Below are positions 13,601 through 23,377 of a stretch of 64,000 bases of DNA, piece after piece. A program made the translations under genes and the position numbers. Below the pieces are notes generated by a model. That model was not told where the DNA came from. It searched no databases and saw only the letters and a program-made list of their open reading frames with translations. This DNA is from Ovis canadensis (Eukaryota > Chordata > Mammalia > Artiodactyla > Bovidae), in contig NC_091247.1 of assembly GCF_042477335.2 (NCBI RefSeq), positions 13,617,001-13,681,000 of the forward strand, read 5' to 3'. Within the stretch, counting starts at the first letter, position 1; each line of letters opens with the position of its first letter.

Positions 13601-14373
13601 CACAATTAATTAATTAATGAGTGCTTTGCTAAGTACATCAAAGATAAAACAACAGTGTGCACAAGTGCGTGTAACAAGGGAACTGACCCAGCCTAAGAGG
13701 TCAGGGAAGGCTTTCCTGAGGAAGCGACGTTCAAGCTGAGACCTGAGTTATATCAAAGTCTCATTCTTGGATGACACAAGCCATTAAGATCATCCATCTA
13801 AATCCTCAGCTCTCACGCGTCCTCACCCAACAAACTTCTGCTTTTAATTTTACTTCCAACACAGATCTTCCTGGAAGGAGAAAATACGTTGATCCCTATC
13901 CCAAGTATTCTGGCTTGCTTGGCACTTACACCTCTAATTCTAAATCTAAAACAAAACAGTCATTTTCTGAGCTGTGGCAACATATGGGGCAGCATGGAAG
14001 TGGGAAAACAGACCCTCAGCTCTAATACCATATTTGTTCCTGTGACCTTTCAAGCCTATCAACTGATCCACCTGAGACATCACTTCTTCGTGAGGCACAG
14101 GGAGAAATCAGAACATCTCTGAGATCTCTTCCAGCTCTGATCATTCAAGGGCTAAATATAAGACAGGGGTGAGGAGGTCACGTCTCTACCTTTGGCTTTC
14201 TTGGTAGCAAAATGACGGACTGGTACGGCGGCATAGGCCATGCACTGCCCACGGTCATTCTGTCTTCCTCTCACTGTCTGCAGCGTGACTTCTGAAACAG
14301 GTCTGGTCAAGGCTGCAAGGGAGTTGCAAAAGGCAGGGTGGACCAAGCGGAAGCACCTTAAACCCGAGGCCAT
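4555..14373 (-). CDS. MRRF: Mitochondrial ribosome recycling factor, 5' half of gene (partial)
   Basis: MRRF works with mitochondrial EF-G2 to split the post-termination mitoribosome so that its subunits can be reused. Three coding exons on the minus strand (14373-14190, 8983-8828, 4673-4555) join in frame through GT/AG sites and give residues 1-153. The family is usually about 262 residues, so the last ~109 lie left of the window. Residues 1 to about 55 are rich in Arg, Ser and Ala with almost no acid, as in a mitochondrial presequence. A basic linker (KKAKAKGKG) follows, and the RRF fold begins near residue 75 with a helix containing NLEEVDEEMKSVIEALK. The start at 14373 has a strong context (G at -3 and +4). 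Residues such as SLDNITVV and ISQISMKSPQ match the human protein as I remember it. The gene is divergent from RBM18. Identification is very secure; the missing 3' exons are not in 1-4554. Confidence 0.95.
4765..4985 (+). mobile_element. BovB LINE internal fragment
   Basis: It covers the reverse-transcriptase palm region. The codons for the YADD box are intact at about 4780-4800, but a small deletion just after shifts the frame. The rest reads [18 protein letters not shown] in another frame. It lies in MRRF intron 3, about 90 bp from the exon 4 acceptor. Confidence 0.88.
5540..5705 (+). mobile_element. MER5A-like hAT relic
   Basis: The order of words gggagcttttaaat, attcctgggtcccactc, tcctgattctgtaggggctc and gatgaccacatg follows MER5A as I remember it. 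Ends are not sharp. Confidence 0.6.
5993..6028 (+). repeat. G-rich tract in MRRF intron 3
   Basis: G runs of 8, 4 and 5 followed by four (GGT)-type repeats; it could form a G-quadruplex. Confidence 0.7.
6195..6422 (+). mobile_element. MIR SINE, near full length
   Basis: Core words cctgggttcaaataccaa, aactgtgtgaccttggg and gggttgttatgagagttaag follow the MIR consensus. Confidence 0.8.
6680..6910 (-). mobile_element. MIR SINE, antisense
   Basis: Contains ccattttacagatgtggaaa and tgtccaaggtcacaag, the reverse of the MIR core. Confidence 0.7.
8828..8983 (-). CDS. MRRF: MRRF exon 3: linker and first RRF helix
   Basis: Acceptor tttctag and donor gttagtg bound 156 nt. The frame entered from exon 2 continues as AKGKGQSQTR and ends in IRTSPG with a split Gly codon. 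The sequence holds the acidic helix typical of the RRF N-terminus. Length is a multiple of three, so skipping it would keep the frame. Confidence 0.94.
10345..10432 (+). mobile_element. Ruminant L1 3'-end fragment
   Basis: Words ctgatttgctttgttgtaca and ttatactccaataaaaaat match the L1 3' terminus common in ruminants, as I remember it. Confidence 0.55.
10737..11620 (+). mobile_element. Old LINE-1 3' fragment
   Basis: The sequence follows L1 ORF2 and 3' UTR order: aactggactacattgaaat, then aaatgaaaggtgctcactat, ending with the caacatggacaaacctcac region. Frames are broken throughout. Confidence 0.7.
12181..12438 (+). mobile_element. CHR-2 SINE, long form
   Basis: The tRNA-like head (cttcctcggtggtccagtgg) is followed by the ctccacaaaaagagaagcc body. 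It sits between two L1 fragments. Confidence 0.8.
12490..12920 (+). mobile_element. Old LINE-1 ORF2 fragment
   Basis: Contains attatggattaaagacccaa-like and actgcattaaaactgatg-like L1 words, resuming after the CHR-2 insertion. Confidence 0.65.
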
Positions 14374-14401
14374 GACTGAAGACAATCCTTGTGAACATTC
14401 A
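14190..14401 (-). CDS. MRRF: MRRF exon 2: start codon and mitochondrial presequence
   Basis: Acceptor ctttttag precedes 14401. 28 nt of 5' UTR lead to ATG at 14373. Coding runs to 14190, where the donor gtagag begins, giving 61 codons plus one base. The peptide contains HFATKKAK at its end; the split codon G|CT gives Ala in the next exon. Confidence 0.94.
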
Positions 14402-14540
14402 CTAAAAAGAACAAGACAAAAAGGAGATCTAAGTAAAACAGACTCTATTGTTAGTGCAACTTCAGAAAATAATCTGTACCAGTTAGCAAACAAATCCTAT
14501 CAGCAGAGCCTACCAATCCATTTTGACTTGTGTGCTAGGT

Positions 14541-14846
14541 CAGGGGTTCCCAACCCGTACCAGTTTGTGGCCTGTTAGCAACTGGGTGGCAGGACAGGAG
14601 GTGGGCGGCAGGTGAGCCAGCAGAAGCTTCATCTGTATTTACAGCCACTCCCCAGCCCTCGTGTTACCGCCTGAGCTCCGCCTACTGTCCGATGAACTGC
14701 AGCGTTAGATTCTCACAGGAGCACAATGAATGTAATGCGCTTGAATTACCCTGAAACCATCCCCACCCCCTGCCCAGCTCCGGTCAGTGGGAAAATTGTC
14801 TTCCATGAAACCAGTCCCTGGTGCCAATAAAGGCTGGGGACCGCTG
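14541..14846 (+). mobile_element. MER1-type hAT-Charlie DNA transposon relic
   Basis: The termini are caggggttcccaac and, inverted, ggctggggaccgctg. The internal sequence resembles MER1 as I recall it (ccgcctgagctccgcctac). Flanks tgctaggt and tactagat match at six of eight positions, as expected for an old 8-bp hAT duplication. Confidence 0.8.
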
Positions 14847-15475
14847 TACTAGATAACTTAAATACATTATCTCCAGTCCTCCTCCTAACAGCTGTACAAG
14901 GATGTATGATTAGCCCCATTTTATAGGACAAAGAAACTAAGGCTCACAGAGATTTAAATATCTAGCTCACAGTCTGTAGGACGCCAAATCGCCACGCTCT
15001 TTCCACTACAGCAAATGCCAATTAGTACACAGGGAAGAGAGTTAAGTAAATGCATAGCAGCCTAAATCCTTAATGATGGTAATTAAACCCTTACAGGAAA
15101 AAAAAAAAAAGCACAAAATCTTGATAAAGTTATACACTATAAAGAGTAATGGCAGAGCACTGAAGAGAATTTTACATAAAATCATTCAACAGGCATAAAA
15201 TGACTGGAAAATTCACACAACAGCATTTAATTAAAATTTTCTTTGGTTCCTTATGCACTGATTACCAATTAGAATGCACTTTAATGTGAATCTGAAGCAT
15301 GGCTGAGGTTTGAGGTCTTCCATGTAACAGAACTAAAGCTCTGGAAAATGCCACCCTCCTCGGTGTTAACACATGTTACACACGATCCTTCTGAGGTTTT
15401 TGACTGTGGAAAGATGCTAAAGCCTACAGCTACCCCTGGGATAGAACAACAATTCTAACTTACGGGCAAATCTGG

Positions 15476-15688
15476 GACCTCCCTTTTGGCTCAGTGGTAA
15501 AGAATCCGCCTGCCAATGCAGGAGACACAACTTTGATCCCTGGTCCGGGAAGATCCCCTGGAGAAGGAAATGGCAGCTCACTCCAGTATTCTTGCCTGGG
15601 AAACTCTATGGACAGAGAAACCTGCTGGATCCATGAGGCGGCAAAGGCTCAGACACAACTGATCAACTAACACACACACACACATTAC
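15476..15688 (+). mobile_element. Bov-tA SINE
   Basis: It has the ggctcagtggtaaagaatcc head, the Bov-A body and a (ca)n tail. Confidence 0.9.
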
Positions 15689-15689
15689 A

Positions 15690-15895
15690 GTCTGAGTAAG
15701 AGCATGGGCTTTGCAGACAGATCTAGAATCCAAACCCATCTCCACCGCTACCCAAATGCATCTGAACATCACTGCACCTTGACTTCCTCAACTGTGATAA
15801 AATGGAGATAATTATAGTTATTTCTTAGGGTTGGGAAAAATAAATTAGTTAATGTAAGTAAAATATGTGGCCCACTGTCTAACAGACAACAGGAT
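15690..15895 (+). mobile_element. MIR SINE
   Basis: Starts agagcatgggctttgcagac and has the cttcctcaactgtgataaaa core. Confidence 0.7.
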
Positions 15896-17234
15896 TCCCC
15901 CCTAAAGAGTATCTATTGACACCTATCACCTTTCCTTTCAAAAACTTCCATGCCAGAGTCAGACACAACAAAGAAATCTTACATGTCATTACTAAAGTAC
16001 AAGGAAGCCAAGAGTCAATCATATCTGGATACGAATTTCAACTTGTGGCTATTCATTTCATTTTCTGGGCATCATTTTCCTCATTTGTAAAGTGAGAAAA
16101 AAACAATCCAGTTTTAAAATAAAATGAAGTAGTGAACGCATGTAACAACCAAGTATAGTGCTGGGAATATGGCACCTGCTCTAATTATTACTTATTAAGA
16201 AAAGCAAATGAGTTGCACAAAGGTAAATAATTTCTCCCGATGGAATTTTTAATAGCAAGAGATGCTAGATTTCAATGATCGGTGCATGATGTCAGTAAAA
16301 ACAGATCTAGATAAGAAAATAAAAAATGTTTCCTCTTTTTAATCATTATCAATAGCTACTATTATCAGAGGTCAGGCCCAGCCTGCTTGCTTTACCCATA
16401 GTATTCATTTAATCCTCTCAAAAATGCCACAAAGAAAAGTATAATAATCTCCTCTTTATAGACGTAGAAACTCAGCCTCTAAGAGACCGTCATTGACCAA
16501 GAGGCTGGACCTAATACCTTTGCTCTGTAGCAGCAGCACTGTTCACAGATTTTGCCTCTAAACGAGGTTTCTATATCTAGGTTTTTGCCTAATACAGCCA
16601 ATGGCTAACCCACACTTATATCCAAATATGGCTGTATAATGAGGTGATTTTTTTTTTTTTAAATCTACAGGGTCTCAATCTGGCCATTCCATTTAAGACA
16701 GGTTTCCTGGTGTTCCTGTTGCAGGTCATAATACCAATCCACAAAGCAACAGGAAATCAAAATGGGTTAGAAATAAACAACCTTTGACAGAAAACTCAAT
16801 ACCCAAAAGCGGACTCAGTACACGTGAACCGGAAGACGGCTCTATAAATAAACCACATTGCTGAAATGCTTAAGACATAGATTTTAAACTGCACAGAAGT
16901 CGGGAAACTTCAAAGTGGAAATTCAATTAAGGCAGCCCCTTGGACTCTTTACCTTAAGAATATTCATATCAGCACTCAGTTCAGCACAAAAGTAAAGACA
17001 AGGAAAGGAACCATCATGCAAGCCCAAGTATTCTGCAACAAAATTAACCTATAGTCGGAAGAAAATGCAGCAGGAAACATCTGACCTTTGGATGAAGTCT
17101 TGAACTGAAATGTCAGTTTGCCCACTTACTAGCAGTGTGAACTTGGGGAGATCAACCTCTCTGAGCTACAGTTTCCACCGCACCTTTTTCATGGTGATAT
17201 TAATGAGCCTTTAAAAAGGTAATTATAACAATAA

Positions 17235-17430
17235 TAATGAAACAATAGCTTATAATTTTATAGTAATAACTGTGCCAGAAACAGTTCTAAGCACTGTATT
17301 GCATACATTAACTCATTTGAGCCTCAGAATAATCCTAGGAGATAAGTACTTATTATTATCCCCATTTTATGGATAAAGACACAGAGGCAAAGATAAACAA
17401 TTTGCTCAAGATTTTAATTCAGGCACTTTT
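17235..17430 (-). mobile_element. MIR SINE, antisense
   Basis: Contains ttatccccattttatggata and aatttgctcaagattt. Confidence 0.65.
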
Positions 17431-17849
17431 GTTCCACAGTCTGTGCTCTTAAGCATTATCCTATACTGCGTACATAAAACAGTGCAATTACTGGCATTAT
17501 TTTTCAAATTGTTTAAATATTTTTTTAAAACTACTTGAGGCATGTATTCTTTATCCAAAGCTGAGATTCTCAAATCTTGACTTTTCCCACTTTTCATAGA
17601 AGGTGCATTTTTACTTTGGAAAGAACTAGATGAGGAAGACAAAGTCCTAGCTTATCCACCATTTCAGCAACCCCTACCAATTTAGTTGTATATTAGTTCA
17701 TAACATATAGATTCTTATAATATGGGTGTGCACACACAGGTCCTTGTTGTATATAAAATACTTTCACATGTATTACCTGATTCCCACAATAACTGGGCAA
17801 TGTTGTGATTACCACTCACATTGTACAAATTGGTAAACTAGTCTTTCAT

Positions 17850-18465
17850 TTCCTTGAATAATTTCCTGAGCCAGGGTCTTCAAAAACACTGTTGAATCTG
17901 CTTGGAATGATCTTCCCTCACCTTATTAATGAACTCTTCTTTCAGACTTCAGGTGAAGTACCACTTCCTCAGAGGATGCTTTCCTTAGCTGTTTTCTCTA
18001 GCCCAACAGGTCAAATGTCCTATATTCCCTTTTCTTAGTACCATGTACTTTTTCATGGCACTTACTTAAACAATATCAGTTTATATTTGTGTAATTATTT
18101 AATCTGGCTTCCTTGGTGGCTCAGTGGTAAAGAATCCGCCTACCAATGCAGGAGATGCGGGTTCAATCCCTGGGTTGGGAAGATCCCTCAGAGAAGGAAA
18201 TGGCAACCCACTTCAGTATTCTTGCCGGGCAACCCCATGAACAGAGGAGCCTGGCGGGCCACAGGCCATAGGGTCACAAAAGAGTTGGACATGACTTAGT
18301 GACTGAACAATAATTATCGGATCATTGTCTTATTCTCTCCATAAGAACTGACTATAAGTACTACAAGGATTAAACTATGGTTGTCTTGTTCAAGGCTGCA
18401 TCCCCAGTCCCTGGCACAGTTCTGAACACAGGAGACACTTAATAAACGTGAAGACTACATGAGTG
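17850..18465 (+). mobile_element. L2 LINE 3' end, split by Bov-tA
   Basis: The cacttcctcagaggatgctt region and the final aataaacgtgaagac region match L2 order. The Bov-tA at 18105-18310 interrupts it. Confidence 0.65.
18105..18310 (+). mobile_element. Bov-tA SINE inserted in an L2
   Basis: The flanks taattatttaatc (18092-18104) and taattatcggatc (18311-18323) look like an aged target-site duplication with three differences. L2 sequence continues on both sides. Confidence 0.85.
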
Positions 18466-18808
18466 AAAGTCTAGATTGTCCTTCCTCAAAGTCATATTGC
18501 TAGCACCAAAACAGAAATCAAAGCCAGAGACAGTAGGTCCTAGGCTCTACTCCCCAACACTGCTTCCATGATCTCTTGGTTTGCCAGACTTTTCACTTAG
18601 AGGTAAGAGGTCATGTTCTCCTCTAAATTCAGCAACAAGTGAAGGCATTTACAGTATCTGACTACAGGCAGGATCATGTCCCTGGCACAGCCAAAGGAAG
18701 GCTGTGACACTGAACAGGTGGAGAAACAGCTTTTGTCTAAGGAGGTCTGGTTTCTGATACTCCTAACTCATTACTCCCTGCCCATCATCCTTTTTAGAGT
18801 CATAACTA

Positions 18809-19009
18809 CAGTGAGTTCCCTACATACAAACTTGTATGTATGTAGGGAATGCTTGTTCATAAGCCTGATTTGTTAGTAAGTCCAACAAAGTTAGCCTAGA
18901 TACGCACCTAACACAACCAGCTATATACTACTATACTGCAATAGGTTTATAATACGTTCCCATCTTTGAAAGTTCACAACTTGAAGGTTTGTATGCAGGG
19001 AACTTACTG
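18809..19009. mobile_element. Tc1/mariner (Tigger-like) MITE
   Basis: Inverted ends cagtgagttccctacatac and the reverse of the matching right end (cagtaagttccctgcatac) differ at only a few sites. TA dinucleotides flank both ends (18807-18808 and 19010-19011). At 201 bp it has no room for a transposase. Confidence 0.75.
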
Positions 19010-19442
19010 TACTTTGTATTCAAAAAGCACCTGTGGAAGCTGACCTGAGACTTCTATTAAGTCATTTCTTCTACCCAGGTTTTCTTTCCTCAACTATAGA
19101 GGGTCAGACCAGGTTTCATTCTTTCTAACTATGAAGCTTCCCAAGATTCTGAGAACGCAATAGGGTGGGTGAAAGAAAAAAATGCAACAAACTTAGAGAA
19201 GACCTGGGAAAGAGTGCTGGTTCCAGCACTTCATAGGTATGGAACCTTAGGTAGGTCAAAATCTCTGGGCCCCAATCTCACCTGTAGATGACAATACTAT
19301 TCATCAGGGTTAGCGGGGCGATCCAATGAGCTAAGAGTTGCAGAAGCACTTTATAAACATAGAAGGGCAATCGAAATGACAACCGTCTTGCCACTGGAGG
19401 GCACAGAGTAATGGTTAAAAGGTGAGACTTAAATTTGGGCGC

Positions 19443-19614
19443 CATCACTCAATCCGCCTATAGTGTAGGAGACCTGGGTTCGATCCCTGGCTTAAGAAGA
19501 TCCTCTGGAGCAGGGAAAGGCTACCCACTCCAGTATTCTGGCCTGAAGAATGGACTGCATAGTCCGTGGGGTCGCAAAGAGTCGGACAAGACTAAGCGCC
19601 TTTCACTTTCACTT
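19443..19614 (+). mobile_element. Bov-tA SINE, 5' truncated
   Basis: It begins inside the tRNA head (ctcaatccgcc), then box B ggttcgatccc and the Bov-A body. Confidence 0.85.
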
Positions 19615-20030
19615 CCCTCATAGCGATACGACCCTGATTTTATTTCTCCGAGTTTGCGTTTCTCCAGCATACGGGATTAGAAAAAAAAAAAAAAAAAACC
19701 TATTCCCACAGGACTGTTCTGAAAATTAAATATTCCTGCCAGTTAGCAGGCTACTAAACAGCTGCTACTATTTAGCAGCCCGGCTGCTATTTAGTAAGCC
19801 CGGCTCTCATTCTGAAGGTCCCTAGGTGATGAAATGAGCCCCGCCCCCAACCCGTGAGACTCGCTCGGATCGACAGGTTCCGCCCTGAGCCGTAAAGGTC
19901 AAGCCGGATTTTAATGGAACGCATCGGGGACGGTGTTTAGGCCCCCTTAATGTATCCCAGAGGTCCCTGAAGAGAGGTCTCCGGGACCCGGACCCCGCGC
20001 CCGCCTCCAGGCTGTGCTGAGGCCACTCAC

Positions 20031-20103
20031 CAACTAGCGCCCAGGTTACTAGGAAAAGACTCGCGCGACCACGGCGACGGCGGCGGCGGCGGCGCGGGCG
20101 TCG
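20031..20103 (-). other. MRRF: MRRF non-coding first exon (5' UTR), outer edge approximate
   Basis: A good minus-strand donor (gtgagtgg) lies at 20030, immediately after TAGTTG. It opposes the RBM18 first-exon donor 231 bp away. The segment is GC-rich and holds a GGC run. The transcription start is not visible; the right end is set just before the CRE as a guess. The exon is inferred from donor, position and the need for a 5' UTR exon joined at the acceptor before 14401. Confidence 0.6.
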
Positions 20104-20150
20104 TGACGTCACGGGGCGGGACGGCGGCGCGGGCGTAGTGCGTCACGGGC
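20088..20150. promoter_or_regulatory. Bidirectional MRRF/RBM18 CpG promoter with CRE sites
   Basis: The two genes point away from each other and their first-exon donors are only about 230 bp apart. Between them is CpG-dense DNA without a TATA box. It holds a palindromic CRE, TGACGTCA at 20104-20111, and a CRE variant, TGCGTCAC at 20139-20146. The sites sit in two copies of a roughly 35-bp unit starting at 20088 and 20123. CREB/ATF sites are common in divergent housekeeping promoters. Binding itself is inferred. Confidence 0.8.
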
Positions 20151-20262
20151 GGCCTGGCAGCTTGCGGCGTTGAGGTGTATACGCCTTGAGAGGGCCGTCG
20201 GGCCGCTGAGTCGGGACCTGATTCGGGGGCATGAACAGAGGGGACGACGCCGAGATCGCGAG
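20150..20262 (+). other. RBM18: RBM18 non-coding first exon (5' UTR), left edge approximate
   Basis: Donor gtgagtct follows AG at 20262. The exon is joined to coding exon 2 at 23249 or 23259. It contains an upstream ATG at 20231 with a purine at -3. The left edge is a guess, because no start signal such as TATA is present. Confidence 0.65.
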
Positions 20263-21279
20263 GTGAGTCTGGCCGGTTCAAGCCCCTGGCACGTAAGCGC
20301 CAGCCACGCGAGGGGTTCCCTAGAGGAGGCTGCCGTAACGAGACTGCTTCTCAGGCCCCGCCCCGGATTGTCCCGCCGCTGGCCCGGAAATAACAAGCCG
20401 AGTAATGACCCATCGCATCTGGGAATTTCGGGCGAGGGATCGGGAAGCCGGGATTCCAGGCTTGACCCCACCGTTACCGTTAGCTTTTTAGGAACAAGCG
20501 CCTTTGCTTCTCTGCTCTTCAGTTTCCCCAGATGACTGTTCGTCGCTTCCAGGATAGTTGTAGGTCAGCGTGGTGCGGAGAGGGGGCGGGGGACGAGGGG
20601 AGGTAGATGGAAAAGCGTTTTGTGAACTCTTAATATAAGAGGTTGTCGCCATTGCAGACCCAAAGGATTTTGATTGTCGTATGCCATTCTGATCGCTTAC
20701 CATACTTTACCGTTCCTAGGAAAGTCCTGTGCTGAGCTATCATGCATGTTGTCGTATTTAAGCCTCATAACAACTCTTAAAAGATAGGGATAATCATGCC
20801 CCTTGTAGGAAGAAAGAAGAATCTGAGGCTCCGAGTGGGGAAGTGGCTTGCTTCATTCATTCATTGGGTGACTACTGAGCACCAGCCAGGAGACAGGCAG
20901 TGTGCTGAGTGCCGGAGATGGAATCCTCAAAATGGGCAAGGCCCTGCCCTCTAGTAGCTTACATTCTAGTGAGGGAAGGGAAAAGTGAAACAGTACATGA
21001 CACATTTAACTGGTATTATATGGAAAGAAAAAGGTAGCTATCATAGAGACGAACAAGATGCCCTGCTCTATGAGGGAAAACTTTTCTAAGGAGGGGGACA
21101 TTTAAGGGGTGATCATGACTTACTAAAGTCACAGAATAACTGGGTGCAAAAGCCAGGATTTGAGTGCCTATCTTTTGGTCCTATATCCTGCACTCTTCCC
21201 ACAAAAAATGGTTGCCTGGTGTGATATTAACCCCCGTTGGTATTGTTCCTGTTTTTAGACATGAGAAAATCAAAAGGTT

Positions 21280-21562
21280 CTATTAGTCAAGTTTCATCTC
21301 AGATGTCATCTCCCACAGACGTCTTCCTTTGCCCCTAATTCTAAAGTAGTCCATTCCTCCTTGTCATATCCCTCTGCTTAACTGTGTTTGGAGCACTTAG
21401 CACAAATTACATCTTGATTACTTATTTAGCTTTTGTCTTGTCCTGCTCCTCTTCCAAACATAAGCATCTAGAGGGCAGAGACTGCTTGTTCACTGCTCTG
21501 TCCCCAGTACAAGGCACCGCCTGGAAAATAGAGGCTCTGTAAAAATATTTTTTGAATGAATG
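21280..21562 (+). mobile_element. L2 LINE 3' end
   Basis: It runs from a tcatctcagatgtcatctcc motif to a gtctgtccccagtac-like stretch and ends with ttgaatgaatgat, the L2 terminus. Confidence 0.65.
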
Positions 21563-21804
21563 ATCTGTAAGAAAGTAAAAGAAAAGGAAAGCAGGGAGAA
21601 GACAGAATGTTTCTCCTCTCCAGTTTCCACACCTGGGATTCTATTCATGCCTGTTTTACCTTTCTCCCAGGAAGGAGCAAGAACTGTGGCATGTTCATTT
21701 CTGTGTTTTCATAGCCAAGGGGTTAGCAGTTAGTAGTTACTTGACAGACAGAACAGAACAGATTGAACACGAGAGTGAGAGAAGAAGAAAAGCACCCTCA
21801 TGTA

Positions 21805-22055
21805 GGTGTATGTGTGTGCTAGTAAGTCATGTCCAGCTTTTTGCGACCCAGTGGACTGTCATGTCTGACTCTTTTGAGAGCCCATGGACTGTACCCCACC
21901 AGGCTCCTCTGTCGATGAAATTCTCCAGGCAAGAATACTGGAGCGGGTTGCCATTCCCTTCTCCAGGAGATCTTCCCGACTCTGGGATCAAACCCTTGGT
22001 CTCCCATATTACAGATGGATGGATTCTTTACCATCTGAGCCACCAGGGAACCCCT
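21805..22055 (-). mobile_element. Bov-tA SINE, antisense
   Basis: It ends with ctgagccaccagggaaccc, the reverse of the tRNA head, and has an internal partial repeat near its 3' end. Confidence 0.88.
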
Positions 22056-22609
22056 GTGTGGGTGTAGAGAGACACATTTAACAAACAATTACCTGAAGGT
22101 TACTATGGGCTTACTGTGTGTTAGCCTGTATAAGCTGTGCTGAGATAAATAAAAGTAATGGCAATGTTTGATATGTCAGCAGTTGTTATTAAGATACAGC
22201 ACTGATCTCGGAGGCCCTCCTGGTTTTATATGACACATTTTCTGTACCAGGGAGTTCTAAAGTCTGGCAGAGCCTTCCATCTTCCCAGCCCTTTTATTTT
22301 TTTCTTTCTCTGCCATATTAAGCATTAATTAATGCTTGATCTTATGTCTGTGGTCTCATTTTTGGTCTTCTCAACAACTCTTAAGTTATGAGCAGGGCGA
22401 GGTGTACTATGTAGAGATGAGGATACTGAAGCTAAGAGAGAAGTGGCTTCCTATGGAAAAACCAAAAGTTGAAACCCGTCTTTCTGAGTTCAAGGTTCTT
22501 GCTCTTTCCGTTACTGTCTCCATCATAACCCTCATCCTCCTTTTGTGACTGTGCAATGAGACATTTCAGGAACTAAACCTAGTAATATTTAAGGTAAAAT
22601 TAACTGAAT

Positions 22610-22775
22610 GCTTCCCTAGGTGCCATGACTTGTTCTTAATGTTTTTGGTGTACCACCTCAGTGAATCGGCCCAGCTCTTGATTATCCCAGTTTTACAGAT
22701 GAGGAAACTGAGGCACCAAGTGGTTAAGTAACTTGCCCAAGTTTGCAGAACTAGTAAATGGGGGGCTGGAATAAC
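22610..22775 (-). mobile_element. MIR SINE, antisense
   Basis: Contains ttttacagatgaggaaactg and taacttgcccaag, a well kept MIR core. Confidence 0.7.
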
Positions 22776-23248
22776 TAAGGAGAAAGTTAGTCTCTTCTTC
22801 CCAGTGTCTCCCAAAATATTAAACATTTTAAGAGCTAATTGATTACTTACTGTTGTTCTTCGTACCCATTCTCTTAAGTGTCATTAAGGCTCTCTTTCTG
22901 GTGGTTTCCAAGGTTTATTTTGGGTGACAGTTGTTGAACTGGTGTATCATGTAGCAACAGAGACTTTGGCCTCCTGCCCAGTCAGCCTCTGGCTTCAGAA
23001 GAGAAAAACTAGTTTCTGCACACAGAACCACACCCCTTTCATCTAAAATGGGAGCTTTTGCTCTCTGGCTGCTGGAGGAGCTGTCCCAAGGGAACTGGTG
23101 CTGGGGCCCTGGTTGTGGAATCACTGAGGGCTTTGAAGGGCTGCCCAGGACATGCCCTCCTTGAGTAAATGTTTGTTGAATTGAGTTCGAAGCATCTTGT
23201 TCACAAAGTGTTGCTCCTTTCCTGTCTGAATGTTCACGTTTCCTTTAG

Positions 23249-23377
23249 TATTTCATAGGGATTGATGGAAGCAGAAACCAAAACTCTTCCCCTGGAGAAT
23301 GCATCCATCCTTTCAGAGGGCTCCCTACAGGAAGGGCACCGGTTATGGATTGGCAACTTGGACCCCAAAATCACAGA
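23249..23377 (+). CDS. RBM18: RBM18 exon 2: start codon and RNP2
   Basis: Two acceptors are possible, tttcctttag before 23249 and tttcatag before 23259. ATG is at 23265. The exon ends at 23377 with donor gtaagt and a split Glu codon. It encodes residues 1-38, including RNP2. Confidence 0.93.

Larger units (their letters stand above)
8984..14189. other. MRRF: MRRF intron 2
   Basis: Mostly AT-rich LINE-1 remnants (about 9830-12170 and 12490-12920) split by a CHR-2 SINE (12181-12438). A MIR is near 12950-13070 and an old repeat near 13440-13760. No exon is seen. Confidence 0.75.
14402..20030. other. MRRF: MRRF intron 1
   Basis: It holds a MER1-type hAT (14541-14846), Bov-tA copies (15476, 18105, 19443), MIRs (15690, 17235), a split L2 (17850-18465) and a mariner/Tigger-like MITE (18809-19009). 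15900-17200 has no clear feature. Confidence 0.8.
20263..23248. other. RBM18: RBM18 intron 1
   Basis: Starts CpG-rich, then has an old repeat (about 20855-21110), an L2 3' end (21280-21562), an antisense Bov-tA (21805-22055) and an antisense MIR (22610-22775). Confidence 0.8.

Noticed and set aside
19822..20281. Arg-rich frames across the MRRF/RBM18 promoter
   Set aside because: Produced by the GGC repeat and CpG island; one relies on a GTG start.
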